From NCBI GenBank assembly GCA_027021615.1, contig JALUTY010000033.1, positions 1-51,505 on the forward strand: a stretch of 51,505 nucleotides of DNA, given 5' to 3'. Source of the stretch: a bacterium (lineage in GTDB: Bacteria > Desulfobacterota > Deferrisomatia > Deferrisomatales > Deferrisomataceae). Below the pieces are notes generated by a model, which was not told the DNA's origin, did no database searches, and worked only from the letters and a program-made list of their open reading frames with translations. Positions 9,147-17,550 of this stretch are shown here, piece by piece. Each line of letters opens with the position of its first letter. Within the stretch, counting starts at the first letter, position 1. The translations under genes were made by a program, and so were the position numbers.

Positions 9147-10196
9147 TCAGGGGGAAAACACCTTGAGGACCTCGTAGGTGGTCGTCCGCTGGGCCGGCAC
9201 GAACCCCGCGTCACGGATCAGGGTGACGAGCCGGTCCCGGTCCAACCGGAACCGAACACCGGTGGCGGCCACCACATTCTCTTCGAGCATGGTGCCTCCC
9301 ATGTCGTTGGCCCCGAACCGCAGGGCCACCTGAGCGATCTTGTCGCCCTGGGTCACCCACGATGCCTGGAGGTTCGGCACGTTGTCCAACACGATCCGTG
9401 CTAGGGCCAACACCCGTAGGTACCGCACCGCTCCGGTCTTGCGGATCCCCTCGGCCCGGCCCAGCTCGGTGCGGTCGGGCTGGAACGTCCAGGGGATGAA
9501 CGCCGTGAACCCCGCCGTTCGGTCCTGAAGAGCCCGGATCCGCAGTAGATGATCCACCAGATCCTCGTCGGTCTCGGTGGCGCCGAACATCAGGGTGGCC
9601 GTGGTGGGCATGCCCTGGTGGTGGGCCTCCTCCATCACCTCCATCCACCGGCGCCACCCGATCTTGTTGGGGCTGATCTCCCGCCGGACCCGGTCCACCA
9701 GCACCTCGGCGCCACCGCCAGGCACCGAGTCGAGACCCGCGTCCCGCAGGCGTTTCAAGGTTTCGGCCACCGTGCGGCCGGAGATCCGGGCCAGGTGGGT
9801 GATCTCGGCGGGTGAGAGGCTGTGGTTCTGCACCTGGGGGAACCGGGCCTTGATCTTTCGGAACAGGTCCTCAAACCACTCCAGGGGCAGGTCCGGGTGG
9901 AGCCCGCCCTGCATCAGCACCTGGGTGCCCCCGCACGCCACGAGCTCTTCGATCTTCGCGAGCACCTCGTCGTGGGTGAGCACGTACCCGTCCGGGTCCT
10001 CGGGCCTGCGGTAGAACGCGCAGAACCGGCACTGGCAGGTACAGACGTTCGTGAAGTTGATGTTCCGGTCCACCACGAACGTGACGAGCCCGTCCGGGTG
10101 CAACCGCTGGCGCGCCCCGTCGGCCCGCCGTCCCAGCTCGAGCAGCGGCGCCTCCCGCAGGAGCTCCAGGGCCTCGGAGCGCCCCACCCGGCTCAT
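9147..10196 (-). CDS. mqnC: Cyclic dehypoxanthine futalosine synthase MqnC
   Basis: 349 aa radical SAM enzyme. The cluster motif is NVCTCQCRFCAFYR, with Cys52-x3-Cys56-x2-Cys59; further family blocks are MQGGLHPDLPLEWFEDLF, GLDSVPGGGAEVLVDRVRREISPNKI and ALARIVLDNVPNLQASWVTQG. MqnC cyclises dehypoxanthine futalosine in the futalosine branch of menaquinone synthesis. The start ATG overlaps the end of mqnE by four bases, so the two are translationally coupled, and mqnP precedes them in the same transcript. Confidence 0.93.
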   Translation of the reverse strand: MSRVGRSEALELLREAPLLELGRRADGARQRLHPDGLVTFVVDRNINFTNVCTCQCRFCAFYRRPEDPDGYVLTHDEVLAKIEELVACGGTQVLMQGGLHPDLPLEWFEDLFRKIKARFPQVQNHSLSPAEITHLARISGRTVAETLKRLRDAGLDSVPGGGAEVLVDRVRREISPNKIGWRRWMEVMEEAHHQGMPTTATLMFGATETDEDLVDHLLRIRALQDRTAGFTAFIPWTFQPDRTELGRAEGIRKTGAVRYLRVLALARIVLDNVPNLQASWVTQGDKIAQVALRFGANDMGGTMLEENVVAATGVRFRLDRDRLVTLIRDAGFVPAQRTTTYEVLKVFSP

Positions 10197-11308
10197 GCCC
10201 TCCCCTCCGCCACCGTCCAGTGGGTGCCTCGGCGCACCACGGGCCGGTACAGGGTGTCCCGTTCCACCGGGACCCGGCCGGCCTCCTCGATCAGGGCCAT
10301 CAGCTCGTCTCGAGTCAGAGCGCCCCGGCTCGTGGCGCCGGCCTCGTGGGCGATCTTCTCCTCCACCACGGTCCCGTCCAGGTCGTTCACCCCAAAGTGC
10401 AGGCTCACCTGGGCCACCTTCTCGCCCAGCATGACCCAGTAGGCCTTGATATGCCGGAAGTTGTCCAGATAGAGGCGGGCCGTGGCCAGGGCACGCAGGT
10501 CGTCGAACCCGGTGGTACCCCGGCCCCGCCCCAGATCGGAGTGGAGCGGCTGGAACGCGAGTGGGATGAACGCCTGGAACCCACCGGTACGGTCCTGGAG
10601 GTTCCGGAGCATCCTCAGGTGCTCCACCCGGTCCTCGGGCCGCTCCACGTGGCCGTAGAGCATGGTGGCGTTGCTTCGGAGGCCCAGGCCGTGGGCGATC
10701 TCCATGATCTCGAGCCACCGGGCCCCCGGGATCTTCTCGGGGCAGATCCGGCTTCGCACCGGCTCGGGCAGGAGCTCTGCCCCGCCCCCGGGCAGGCTGC
10801 CCAAACCCGCGTCCCGCAGCTCAAGAAGCACCCGTTCGGCCGAGCCCCCGCCCATCCGGGCGAGGTGGTCGATCTCCACCGCGGTGAACCCCTTGATGTG
10901 GAGCCGGGGAAACCGCTCGTGGATCTCGGCCACCAGGTCCCGGTACCACCCGAACGGGAGGTCCGGGTGGAGCCCCCCCACGATGTGGAGCTCGGTGGCC
11001 CCGGCCCGGTCGGCCTCGGCCGCCCGGGCCAGAACCTCGTCGCGGCCCAAGGTGTAGGCGCCCTCTTGGCCGGGGCTCCGGCTGAACGCGCAGAACCGGC
11101 ACCGGTTCACGCACACGTTGGTGGGGTTGATGTGGCGGTTCACGTTGAAGAACACCCGGTCCCCGTTCCGCCGGCGGTTCGTCCGGTCGGCCAGCTCGCC
11201 CAGGCCGATGAGATCGTCCGCGGTCAGGAGCGCCAGGGCGTCCGCCTCGTCCAGGCGGTCGCCGGCCTCCAGCTTGGCCGCGATCTCCGGCAGCGTCCGG
11301 GAGGCCAT
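10193..11308 (-). CDS. mqnE: Aminofutalosine synthase MqnE
   Basis: 371 aa radical SAM enzyme paralogous to MqnC. The motif is NPTNVCVNRCRFCAFSR, with Cys66-x3-Cys70-x2-Cys73, followed by LHIVGGLHPDLPFGWY, LGSLPGGGAELLPEPVRSRICPEK and YLDNFRHIKAYWVMLGEK. MqnE joins SAM's adenosyl group to the enolpyruvyl product of MqnA. Its ATG shares a TGATG junction with the end of the prenyltransferase gene. Order of the unit is mqnP - mqnE - mqnC. Confidence 0.93.
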   Translation of the reverse strand: MASRTLPEIAAKLEAGDRLDEADALALLTADDLIGLGELADRTNRRRNGDRVFFNVNRHINPTNVCVNRCRFCAFSRSPGQEGAYTLGRDEVLARAAEADRAGATELHIVGGLHPDLPFGWYRDLVAEIHERFPRLHIKGFTAVEIDHLARMGGGSAERVLLELRDAGLGSLPGGGAELLPEPVRSRICPEKIPGARWLEIMEIAHGLGLRSNATMLYGHVERPEDRVEHLRMLRNLQDRTGGFQAFIPLAFQPLHSDLGRGRGTTGFDDLRALATARLYLDNFRHIKAYWVMLGEKVAQVSLHFGVNDLDGTVVEEKIAHEAGATSRGALTRDELMALIEEAGRVPVERDTLYRPVVRRGTHWTVAEGRA

Positions 11309-12171
11309 CACAGCACCACGTCCAGGAAGGTGGCCAGGAACACCACGACGCTCACCACCCCGTTCATGGTGAAGAACGCCACGTCCAGGCGGCTGAGGTC
11401 GTAGGGGGTGACCAGGGCGTGCTCGTACAGAAGGAGCCCGCCCGCCACGGCGAGCCCGGCCACGTACCACCATCCCAGCCCGAACAGGGGGATCTGAAGC
11501 ACCAGAAGGGCCATCATGGTCAGGTGGAGCCGGGCCGCCCACCGCAGCGCCCGGCCCCGGCCCCAGCGCTGGGGGATGCTGTGGAGCCCCTCGGTCCGGT
11601 CGAAATCCAGGTCCTGCAAGGCGTAGAGCACGTCAAACCCGGCGGTCCACAGGAGAACGGCCAGCCCCAGGGGCACGATGCGCCAGCTCCACGACCCGGT
11701 CACCGCGATCCACGCTCCCAGCGGCGCGGCTGCCAGGGCCAAGCCCAGGAGGTAGTGGCACAGCCAGGTGAACCGTTTCGTGTAGGGATACAGGAAGATA
11801 ACCGCTAGGGCCAAGGGTGAGAGCTTCAGACACAGGGGGTTCAGGAACCAGGCCGCCGCCTCCAGCAGCAGCACGCCCCCGACCACCAGAGCCCACGCCT
11901 CCCCCCGGCCCACGGTGCCGGCCGGGATGTGTCGGCCGGCGGTGCGGGGGTTTCTGGCATCGATGTCCGCGTCGGCCAGCCGGTTCCATGCCATGGCCGC
12001 GGTGCGCGCTCCCACCATGGCTACCACGATCCCCAGCACGGTGCCGGCCGACGGCACGCCCCGGGCCGCCAGCACCATGCCGGTCAGGGCGAACGGCAGC
12101 GCGAACAGGGTGTGGCTGAACTTGATCATTTCCAGCAGGTCCGAGACCCGCCTGAGCGTATGGGTCGTCAT
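11308..12171 (-). CDS. mqnP: UbiA-family prenyltransferase, likely MqnP
   Basis: 287 aa integral membrane protein with about eight hydrophobic segments. The first Asp-rich motif is NRLADADIDARNPRT (Asn63xxxAsp67xxxAsp71), the metal-diphosphate site of UbiA enzymes; the second is in ALQDLDFDRTEGLHSIPQRWG. Its place directly before mqnE/mqnC makes the futalosine-pathway prenyltransferase the likely identity rather than a ubiquinone UbiA, by context. The start codon is preceded by GGGAAG and then by a heptamer leader module (12194-12221). Confidence 0.88.
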   Translation of the reverse strand: MTTHTLRRVSDLLEMIKFSHTLFALPFALTGMVLAARGVPSAGTVLGIVVAMVGARTAAMAWNRLADADIDARNPRTAGRHIPAGTVGRGEAWALVVGGVLLLEAAAWFLNPLCLKLSPLALAVIFLYPYTKRFTWLCHYLLGLALAAAPLGAWIAVTGSWSWRIVPLGLAVLLWTAGFDVLYALQDLDFDRTEGLHSIPQRWGRGRALRWAARLHLTMMALLVLQIPLFGLGWWYVAGLAVAGGLLLYEHALVTPYDLSRLDVAFFTMNGVVSVVVFLATFLDVVL

Positions 12172-12193
12172 GGAATGTGCTTCCCAGTAATTT

Positions 12194-12221
12194 CGGTCGA
12201 CGGTCTACGGTCGTCGGTCTG
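12194..12221. repeat. Heptamer array upstream of mqnP
   Basis: Four seven-base units CGGTCGA, CGGTCTA, CGGTCGT, CGGTCTG on the plus strand (GACCGNN in the sense of mqnP), followed by GGGGCCTTCGG. The array ends at the start-proximal junction ACCGAAATTACTGGGAAG, 22 bases before the mqnP ATG. Confidence 0.8.
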
Positions 12222-12273
12222 GGGCCTTCGGTCCCCTGGGCGGCTAGGCGGCTCTCGAACCGCGCCAAAGCCC

Positions 12274-12512
12274 GGGGGGCATGGGGGCTGCTGGAGAGCC
12301 GCGCGCGGCTCCTTGGCTCGCCGCGCAGCGCCTCCAACGTTCGCACCGTGAGTTCGTTCGTGCACCCACGAACGGTCATGAAGCCACCGCCGGTGCCCCG
12401 TGCCTGCGCGGCGAATCTCCATGCCCGGCTTCGCGCGCGGCCGGAAGCAGGCCCCATGCCCCGCCGCCGGCAATGGCCCCGGACCAACGCACGTTACCCT
12501 TCTCCGTTGTAG
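12274..12512. repeat. Foldback repeat element, copy A, with tail
   Basis: The left arm begins GGGGGCATGGGGGCTGCT at about 12275. The right arm ends AAGCAGGCCCCATGCCCC at about 12462, its inverted counterpart. Further in, TCGCCGCGCAG on the left pairs with CTGCGCGGCGAA on the right, and the centre pairs ACCGT..TTCGT with ACGAACGGT. The left arm itself contains the perfect palindrome GAGCCGCGCGCGGCTC. A tail to 12512 (CCAACGCACGTTACCC) is shared with 13396-13455. Copies with the same arm logic are at 44851, 46374 and 51289. Confidence 0.75.
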
Positions 12513-12549
12513 GGTCGCGCAGCGGCCAAAGGGGGCTGCCCAGTAATTT

Positions 12550-12627
12550 CGGTCGACGGTCTACGGTCGGGGGCCTTCGGCCCGCTTGAAGGCTGGAAAG
12601 CTAGAAAGCTAGGAGGCCAAAAGGCTG
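12550..12627. repeat. Heptamer plus octamer module in the mqnP-GNAT spacer
   Basis: Heptamers CGGTCGA, CGGTCTA, CGGTCGG (12550-12570), GGGGGCCTTCGGCCC, then octamers GAAGGCTG, GAAAGCTA, GAAAGCTA, GGAGGCCA, AAAGGCTG (12588-12627). From 12588 to about 12670 the sequence matches 42275-42358 with about five differences. The whole spacer 12172-12700 (529 bases) consists of such repeats and holds no gene. Confidence 0.8.
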
Positions 12628-12700
12628 AAAACCTCTTTCATCACTGAGCGCTGCGCCGGCACCACAACTCGGGGGCAAGGGGCCTGGGACAGCTTCCGGC

Positions 12701-13144
12701 TCACCCGATCCGTTTCTCCATCTCCACATGGGGGATGCCCGCCTCCTCGAACACCGGGCCCCGGGCCCGGTAGCCCAGCTTTTCGTAAAACCCCTGGGCC
12801 GACACCTGGGCGTGGAGCCGCACCCGGGACATGCTGCGACGGCCGGCCTCCGCCTCCAACGCCTCGAGGATCCCACGCCCCACGCCCCGGCCGCGCCAGC
12901 CCGGCAACACCGCCATTCGGCCGATTCGGCCGTCGGGCATAAGCCTTCCGGTCCCCACCGGCTCGCCGCCGGGCCCCACGGCCAACGCGTGAACGCAGGT
13001 CGGATCCAGCCCGTCCACCTCGATGGACATGGGGACCCCCTGCTCCTCCACGAACACGCGGGTGCGGATCCCCAGGCACGCCTCGCCCGCCTCGGCCCAC
13101 CCCACGATCCGGACCCGTACCCCGCCCTCGCGCCGCCCTTCCAT
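12701..13144 (-). CDS. GNAT-family N-acetyltransferase (ElaA-like)
   Basis: 147 aa. The acetyl-CoA-binding motif A is seen in RIGRMAVLPGWRGRGVGRGILEALE (V-x-x-x-x-RGxG-x-G), followed by VRLHAQVSAQGFYEKLGYRARGPVFEEAGIPHVEME, which is typical of the ElaA/YjcF branch. The N-terminal part contains IRTRVFVEEQGVP, a signature of that branch. ATG 13144 is preferred; an upstream in-frame ATG at 13165 would add MTNDRSY, residues encoded entirely by a heptamer repeat. The substrate cannot be inferred. Confidence 0.85.
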   Translation of the reverse strand: MEGRREGGVRVRIVGWAEAGEACLGIRTRVFVEEQGVPMSIEVDGLDPTCVHALAVGPGGEPVGTGRLMPDGRIGRMAVLPGWRGRGVGRGILEALEAEAGRRSMSRVRLHAQVSAQGFYEKLGYRARGPVFEEAGIPHVEMEKRIG

Positions 13145-13151
13145 GTAACTT

Positions 13152-13186
13152 CGGTCGTTGGTCATCAGTCGTTGGTCGTCGCTCTG
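13152..13186. repeat. Heptamer array upstream of the GNAT gene
   Basis: Five units CGGTCGT, TGGTCAT, CAGTCGT, TGGTCGT, CGCTCTG, with the GNAT start codon only 8 bases away. In gene sense the array ends GACCGAAGTTAC directly before ATG. Confidence 0.8.
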
Positions 13187-13257
13187 GGACCTGCGGCCCG
13201 CTGGGCTGCTAGGCCGCTAGGCGGCCGGGCCGCTTCCCCGAACCGCCGCCAAACCCT

Positions 13258-13511
13258 CGATGGGGCATGGGGTCTGCAAATCAGGGGGCAGAAGACAGAT
13301 TTCAGTGGACAGGTTGTGACCGCACGCCGTTGGACGCCGGATCAAGCCTGTCGTTCCTTCCCCGTCTCCTGCCCGCTGAATTCCGGTTCCTGAAACCCAT
13401 GCCCCGCCGCCGGCAATGGGCCCCGGGCCAACGAACGTTACCCTTCCCGTTGTGCGTCCCCGAAGGGCCTGAGGGGCTTCCACGCAACTTCGGTCGTTGG
13501 TCGTCGGTCGA
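13258..13511. repeat. Foldback element with TCAG-rich core plus heptamers
   Basis: GGGGCATGGGG at about 13262 is inverted in CCCATGCCCC at about 13398. Inside, TCAGGGGGCAGAAGACAG (13280 onward) is inverted in the stretch before 13394 that ends GGTTCCTGA. The tail 13396-13455 repeats 12453-12512 with few differences. Heptamers CGGTCGT, TGGTCGT, CGGTCGA follow at 13491-13511. The spacer 13145-13575 holds no gene. Confidence 0.65.
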
Positions 13512-13575
13512 GAGCTCATCTCGACATTGGAACCAAGCCCGACCCGGAGGAGCTCGGTCTGAACGCAATTTGGTA

Positions 13576-14340
13576 TCAGATCCTGCCCGTGACCCAGTAC
13601 ACCGCGTATCCCACGTACTCGTGGATGGCCTCCCGGGCCAACGCCAGCGTGGCCACCTGCGGCATCCACCGCCGCCATCCCCGGCCCGGCGGGGTTACCC
13701 GGTAGTCCACCGGGAACGGGATCGGGTCGGCTCCCAGCTTTCGAAAGCACCCCACGGCCCGGGGCATGTCCATGGCCGTGGTCACCAGGAAGAACCGGCG
13801 GATCCCCCTCTTCCGGAGCAACGGCACGGTGTAGACCGCGTCCTCCGCCGTGGTGCGGCTGCGCGGTTGGAGCCAGATCGCGTCAGCCGGCACGCCCATC
13901 TGGCGGGCCACGACGGCCATGAGCTCGGCCTCGCTGGCGTCCGGCAGGTCGGGGTCCCCGCTTCCGCCCGAGAACACGATCACCCGCACCCGCCCCTCAC
14001 GCCACAGCCGAATCCCTTCGAGCACCCGCTCGGCTCGGTGGTACAGCTCGACCCGCTCGGCGGTGGAGTGCTGCAGATCCACCGCCCCCCCCAGCACCAC
14101 GGCGGCCTCGGCCCGGGTTTCCGGGGTGGGACGCGGGTAGGCCCGCTCCAGGGGTGCCACTAGCCGCTCGACCACCGGGCCGGATCCCAGCGCCCCGAGC
14201 CCGACCGCCACAAGAAACAGCAGGGTCCGGCTCAGGCGCGGCCGACGGCGGAACGCCGCCCAGGCCACGAGCAGCAAGGCCAGGCCCGTTGTGAACGGAT
14301 CCAAGGGCAGCGAAAGCGTCTTAACCAGTGAAAACCCCAT
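13576..14340 (-). CDS. DUF218/YdcF-ElyC family membrane protein
   Basis: 254 aa. Two hydrophobic segments in residues 10-55 anchor the protein. The DUF218 domain follows: AAVVLGGAVDL, a VIVFSGGSGDPDLPDASEAELMAVVARQMGVPADAIWLQPRSRTTAEDAV block, and FFLVTTAMDMPRAVGCFRKLGADPIPFPVDY. ElyC and SanA of this family affect envelope polysaccharide metabolism, but the chemistry is undefined. ATG 14340 opens exactly before the transmembrane part; a longer frame upstream overlaps the PPC gene and is rejected. The stop codon TGA is the start of a TGATACCAA repeat motif. Confidence 0.85.
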   Translation of the reverse strand: MGFSLVKTLSLPLDPFTTGLALLLVAWAAFRRRPRLSRTLLFLVAVGLGALGSGPVVERLVAPLERAYPRPTPETRAEAAVVLGGAVDLQHSTAERVELYHRAERVLEGIRLWREGRVRVIVFSGGSGDPDLPDASEAELMAVVARQMGVPADAIWLQPRSRTTAEDAVYTVPLLRKRGIRRFFLVTTAMDMPRAVGCFRKLGADPIPFPVDYRVTPPGRGWRRWMPQVATLALAREAIHEYVGYAVYWVTGRI

Positions 14341-14344
14341 CGTT

Positions 14345-14782
14345 TCAAGCAGGATGCTTTCGGACCCACAATGGCAGGCCGGTGGGCTCGTGGGCTCCCC
14401 GGTGAAGCTCCCCCCCTTCCAAAATCTCCACCGAGTACTCGCACGCGAACACCCGGGTACCGGGGGCCAAATGCCCCCCCAACGCTCGACCTTCGGCGTC
14501 CCCCAGCACCACATGAGCGTGGACCGTGGGTTGGCCGTCCCTGAGGGAGACGTTTCCCACCAGCACCAGGATCTCCAACGGTTCGTCCAGCTCGTGGTAG
14601 CGGTACCCCAGACCGTCCTGATCGTAAAACCCCACCACGGCCCTCTCCACAGCCCCCAAGGCCTCCAGGCGGCCCAGGCGGACGCCCTCGGCCCGGCACA
14701 CCGCGGTCAGGGCCTCCAGCAGATCGTCCCCCCGCTCCAGGCGCCCCATGACCACCTCACCCGTCGCCACCCGAACCCTCAT
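14345..14782 (-). CDS. PPC/DUF296 domain protein
   Basis: 145 aa, a single PPC (plant and prokaryote conserved) domain. The characteristic GDDLLEALTAVCRAEGVRLGRLEALGAVERAVVGFY, the LVLVGNVSL strand and HAHVVLGDAEGRALGGHL with its histidines are all present. In plants this domain is fused to AT-hooks; in bacteria it stands alone as a trimer of unknown role, sometimes called DNA-binding without proof. The ATG has GAGGAGGGTG just upstream. It is 4 bases before the DUF218 gene, so the two share a transcript. Confidence 0.88.
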   Translation of the reverse strand: MRVRVATGEVVMGRLERGDDLLEALTAVCRAEGVRLGRLEALGAVERAVVGFYDQDGLGYRYHELDEPLEILVLVGNVSLRDGQPTVHAHVVLGDAEGRALGGHLAPGTRVFACEYSVEILEGGELHRGAHEPTGLPLWVRKHPA

Positions 14783-14910
14783 GGCTCACCCTCCTCACGA
14801 TGCATCCCCCCGCCGCCGGGCATTCTGCCACAGGCCCCTGTCGGCTTGCACCCTGGGCTTGGGTTCCCCTCCCTTTCAGCCGATAAGAAGCGAAAAGTGC
14901 ACTGCCTTTC

Positions 14911-14922
14911 GGGAAGCTTCCC
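14911..14922. promoter_or_regulatory. Perfect palindrome GGGAAGCTTCCC before the PilZ membrane gene
   Basis: A 12-base perfect palindrome lies just upstream of the ribosome-binding site GGGAGG of the gene at 14939. It could be an operator for the divergent pair at 14782/14939, but there is no second copy in the window. Confidence 0.35.
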
Positions 14923-14938
14923 AACGGGAGGAACGAAC

Positions 14939-15511
14939 GTGCTCAGACGCGCCGCCCTGGTCGTGTTGGTCGTGGGCATCGGATTCGCCGCCTGGTTCAA
15001 GGCGACCCAACTGCAGGACCCGTCGCCCACCGCCACCCGGTACTTCGCCGCGCTGTTCTTCCTCGGGGTCGCGGGAATCGCTCTGCTGCTGACGGGGATG
15101 GCCCGGGAGCGCACCCGAAAGCACCAGGGGTTCGACCTGGAGCGCCACCTGGCAGGCAACCGGCGGGAAACGTTCCGAATCCCCTATCCCGAAGGGGAGC
15201 GCCCCCGCCTCGGCTTGCTCCCCCGCGAGCAGGCGGGAGCGGAGCCCCGATGGTTCGAGGTTCTGGATGCCTCGGAGGAAGGCCTCCGGTTCCGGTCCGA
15301 AGGGGGGTTCGACCTTGGCCAGGCCGTGGAGGCTCGGGTGGAGTTCCCAACCGGCCGGTGGGCCCGGGTGAAAGGAGAGGTGGTGCGGGTGAACGGCGAC
15401 GAGGTGGGCCTGCGGCTCACCCGGCCGATCCCGGCGGGGATCATTGTGGAGGAGACCCGCCGGCTCCGGGACCACCTCCGGCCGCCGGCTCCTCGCCCCC
15501 CGGAGCCTTGA
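14939..15511 (+). CDS. Membrane-anchored PilZ domain protein
   Basis: 190 aa. GTG 14939 is preceded by GGGAGG with a 7-base gap. Two transmembrane helices lie at about residues 5-20 and 35-53. The cytoplasmic part has the c-di-GMP motif RETFR (Arg76xxxArg80) and DASEEG (Asp110xSerxxGly115), then barrel strands AVEARVEFP, ARVKGEVVRV, EVGLRLTRP. It would sense c-di-GMP at the inner membrane. The C-terminus is proline-rich. It is the second PilZ protein within 6.5 kb. Confidence 0.85.
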   Translation: MLRRAALVVLVVGIGFAAWFKATQLQDPSPTATRYFAALFFLGVAGIALLLTGMARERTRKHQGFDLERHLAGNRRETFRIPYPEGERPRLGLLPREQAGAEPRWFEVLDASEEGLRFRSEGGFDLGQAVEARVEFPTGRWARVKGEVVRVNGDEVGLRLTRPIPAGIIVEETRRLRDHLRPPAPRPPEP

Positions 15512-15689
15512 GCCCCGCCCCCCTCTGGGACCCCATTTATCAGCCGAAACCGCGCCCCCCCGCCCTGGCACCGCTTTTCCAGGTTCTAGTATCCTGTTTT
15601 TATGAGGCCGTGGGCCCTCTACGTGGGGTTCATCCCGAAGTCTCCGCCCCCCAAGACCCCAGCGACGCCGACCAACGGGGAAGTGTAAA

Positions 15690-16910
15690 ATGCCTGACCC
15701 GAACCGGATCCACGAAGCCATGGAGGTGGTGGGACATCGGCTCTCGCCCACGCCCCTCATCCGCTCCGAGCAGCTCAGCCGCCAGACCGGGGCAGAGGTG
15801 TTTCTCAAGCTCGAGAACCTGCAGCGCACTGGGTCGTTCAAGGTACGCGGAGCGGTCCACAAGCTCTGGCGGATTCGAAGCGAGGTGGGGCCCCAAGGAG
15901 TGGTGGCGGCCTCGGCCGGAAACCACGCCCAAGGGGTGGCCCTGGCCGCCTCCGACCTGGGAATCCCCGCCACGGTAATCATGCCGGAGGGATCGTCCAT
16001 CTCCAAGCAGGTGGCCACCCGCGAGTACGGCGCCCGGGTCCTCCTCCACGGAGGGACCGTGGCCGAGGCGCTGGACCGGGCCCGGGAGCTGGAGCAGGGG
16101 GGGTACACCTTCCTGCACCCCTTCGACGATGACGATGTGATCGCAGGCCAGGCCACCGTGGGGATGGAGCTAGTGGAGCAGCTCGATCGGTTCGACGAGG
16201 TGTGGGTGCCGGTGGGCGGCGGCGGTCTTGCGGCTGGGGTGGCCCTGGCCCTGGCGGAGCGCCGGCCGGCCGCGCGGGTGGTGGGAGTTCAGACCCGGGC
16301 CTGCCCCTCTGCCCTCGAGGCCCTTCGCCAGGGGCATCCTGTGGAGGTCGAGGCCGAGCGCACCCTGGCGGATGGCATCCGCGTCCCCCGGATCGGAGAG
16401 CGGCCCTTCCGGGTGCTGCGTCAGGTCATGGACGAGGTGCTCCTGGTGGAGGAGAGCCGGATCGCCATGGCGGTGGTGGCCCTTCTCGAACGCAAGAAGC
16501 TCCTCGCCGAGGGTGCCGGAGCCGTGCCGGTGGCCGCCCTGCTCGAGGCCCAGGCCGAGCGGGTGCGGGGCCGAAGGATCGTGCTGGTAGTGAGCGGGGG
16601 AAACCTGGACCTCAACGTGCTCGACCGGATCCTCGAGCAGGGCCTCATGCGCACCGGCCGGATCCTTCGGTTCCGCGTGATCCTCGACGACGCCCCGGGC
16701 GCGCTCCACGGTTTGCTCTCCATCGTATCGAAGGAGGAGGGCAACATCCTTCACATCTTCCACGACCGGCTCAGCGTGGATCTTCCCCTGGGCCGCACCC
16801 GGGTGGAGGTGGAGGTGGAGACGCGGGGCTTCGACCACATCGGCCGGCTGACCGCTGCCCTGCTCCAGGGGGGGTACCGGATCGAGGTGAGTCCGGTCTC
16901 TGCTCTTTGA
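15690..16910 (+). CDS. ilvA: Threonine ammonia-lyase with C-terminal ACT domain
   Basis: 406 aa PLP enzyme. The Schiff-base lysine is Lys51 in RTGSFKVRGA; SAGNHAQGVALAA binds the substrate carboxylate and VPVGGGGLAAG the PLP phosphate. Residues about 325-406 (RFRVILDDAPGALHGLLSIV...) form an ACT regulatory domain. This length and domain set is the TdcB/IlvA1 type, not the long two-ACT IlvA. It deaminates threonine to 2-oxobutyrate, feeding isoleucine synthesis or catabolism; the sequence does not decide which. GGGGAAG precedes the ATG. Confidence 0.92.
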   Translation: MPDPNRIHEAMEVVGHRLSPTPLIRSEQLSRQTGAEVFLKLENLQRTGSFKVRGAVHKLWRIRSEVGPQGVVAASAGNHAQGVALAASDLGIPATVIMPEGSSISKQVATREYGARVLLHGGTVAEALDRARELEQGGYTFLHPFDDDDVIAGQATVGMELVEQLDRFDEVWVPVGGGGLAAGVALALAERRPAARVVGVQTRACPSALEALRQGHPVEVEAERTLADGIRVPRIGERPFRVLRQVMDEVLLVEESRIAMAVVALLERKKLLAEGAGAVPVAALLEAQAERVRGRRIVLVVSGGNLDLNVLDRILEQGLMRTGRILRFRVILDDAPGALHGLLSIVSKEEGNILHIFHDRLSVDLPLGRTRVEVEVETRGFDHIGRLTAALLQGGYRIEVSPVSAL

Positions 16911-16945
16911 CCGGGGCGGATCGAGGCAAAATGGGGGGCAGATGA

Positions 16946-17104
16946 GTAGAGGGTGAAGGGGTACCACCCTCCGCTGACAACCGGCTCTGGGCCCAGCCTG
17001 CTCTGGGCGGCAAGGTGCTCCAGGGAGGGAAAGTGGCCGGGTGCATCATCTGTCATGCCAAGGCCGCTGCCAACGACTGTCTGCTCGCCGGCTCCCTGCT
17101 CTGA
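16946..17104 (+). pseudogene. C-terminal remnant of a small c-type cytochrome (P460-like?)
   Basis: After an in-frame TGA at 16943, a 52-codon open stretch reads EGVPPSADNRLWAQPAL, then GGKVLQGGKVAGCIICHAKA, then AANDCLLAGSLL and a stop. CIICH is a CxxCH haem-binding motif, and its place about 15 residues from the C-terminus fits the tail of cytochrome P460-type or similar monohaem proteins. There is no start codon with a ribosome-binding site and no signal peptide, so it is most likely a decayed 3' end. The family assignment is tentative. Confidence 0.45.
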
Positions 17105-17467
17105 TGGCCTGGGGCCACCCCGCCAGGCTCCGAACCCCGGCCGATCCTCTCCGGAGCTACCCCCTGCCAGCAGCTTCGGCCGTCCGCCGAAAGCCGCGGG
17201 GCGCCGCGTACCCGAGCCTCGTCAACGCCCCGGTGCGCACGGGGCCCGTGCCCCTTCGGCCCCCAGACCCGGCACAGCTCCTTTCTCCCTTGCCCGAGCC
17301 CACAGGGTCCTGGAGGGGCTTTCCGGCAGGTCCCCAGACAGACCCGGGCAGCCTCTTTTTGGGCTTTGGAGGACGCCCATTTTCCGTTTTTTGCCAAACT
17401 TTTACCCACCTGCCTCCATCCTGCCTACACCACCCCGAAAACATGACACGAATTTTCCCCTCATATC
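17105..17467. other. Non-coding stretch without recognised feature
   Basis: Between the cytochrome remnant and the sigma-54 promoter I see no convincing gene, repeat-family member or terminator. Long open frames crossing it have no domain similarity and are low-complexity Pro/Arg translations. It may be further decayed DNA or an upstream control region for the PEP-CTERM gene. Confidence 0.4.
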
Positions 17468-17483
17468 TGGTCCAAATCTTGCT
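17468..17483 (+). promoter_or_regulatory. sigma-54 (-24/-12) promoter of the PEP-CTERM gene
   Basis: TGGTCCAAATCTTGCT has the GG (-24) and GC (-12) doublets exactly 12 bases apart, with TTGCT matching the -12 consensus. It predicts a start near 17494 and a leader of about 57 bases. Sigma-54 control with the PrsK/PrsR pair is established for PEP-CTERM/exosortase A regulons, so this fits the downstream gene. Confidence 0.65.
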
Positions 17484-17550
17484 TTACAGCTTACCCCAAA
17501 CGCTGGCAAACCCGGTCGTCGGGCCACTCCAGGAACAGAAGGAGGCAGTG

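Noticed and set aside
12274-13455. Insertion sequence remnants in the mqnP-GNAT-DUF218 spacers
   Set aside because: No transposase similarity in any frame; inverted arms lack target-site duplications that I can recognise, so I call them foldback repeats only.
12194-13511. CRISPR array
   Set aside because: The units are 7 or 8 bases, contiguous and degenerate, with no spacers of constant length and no cas genes.
17041-17550. A longer start for the PEP-CTERM protein
   Set aside because: It would bury the signal peptide 170 residues inside and include the sigma-54 promoter; ATG 17551 has AAGGAGG and an immediate signal peptide.
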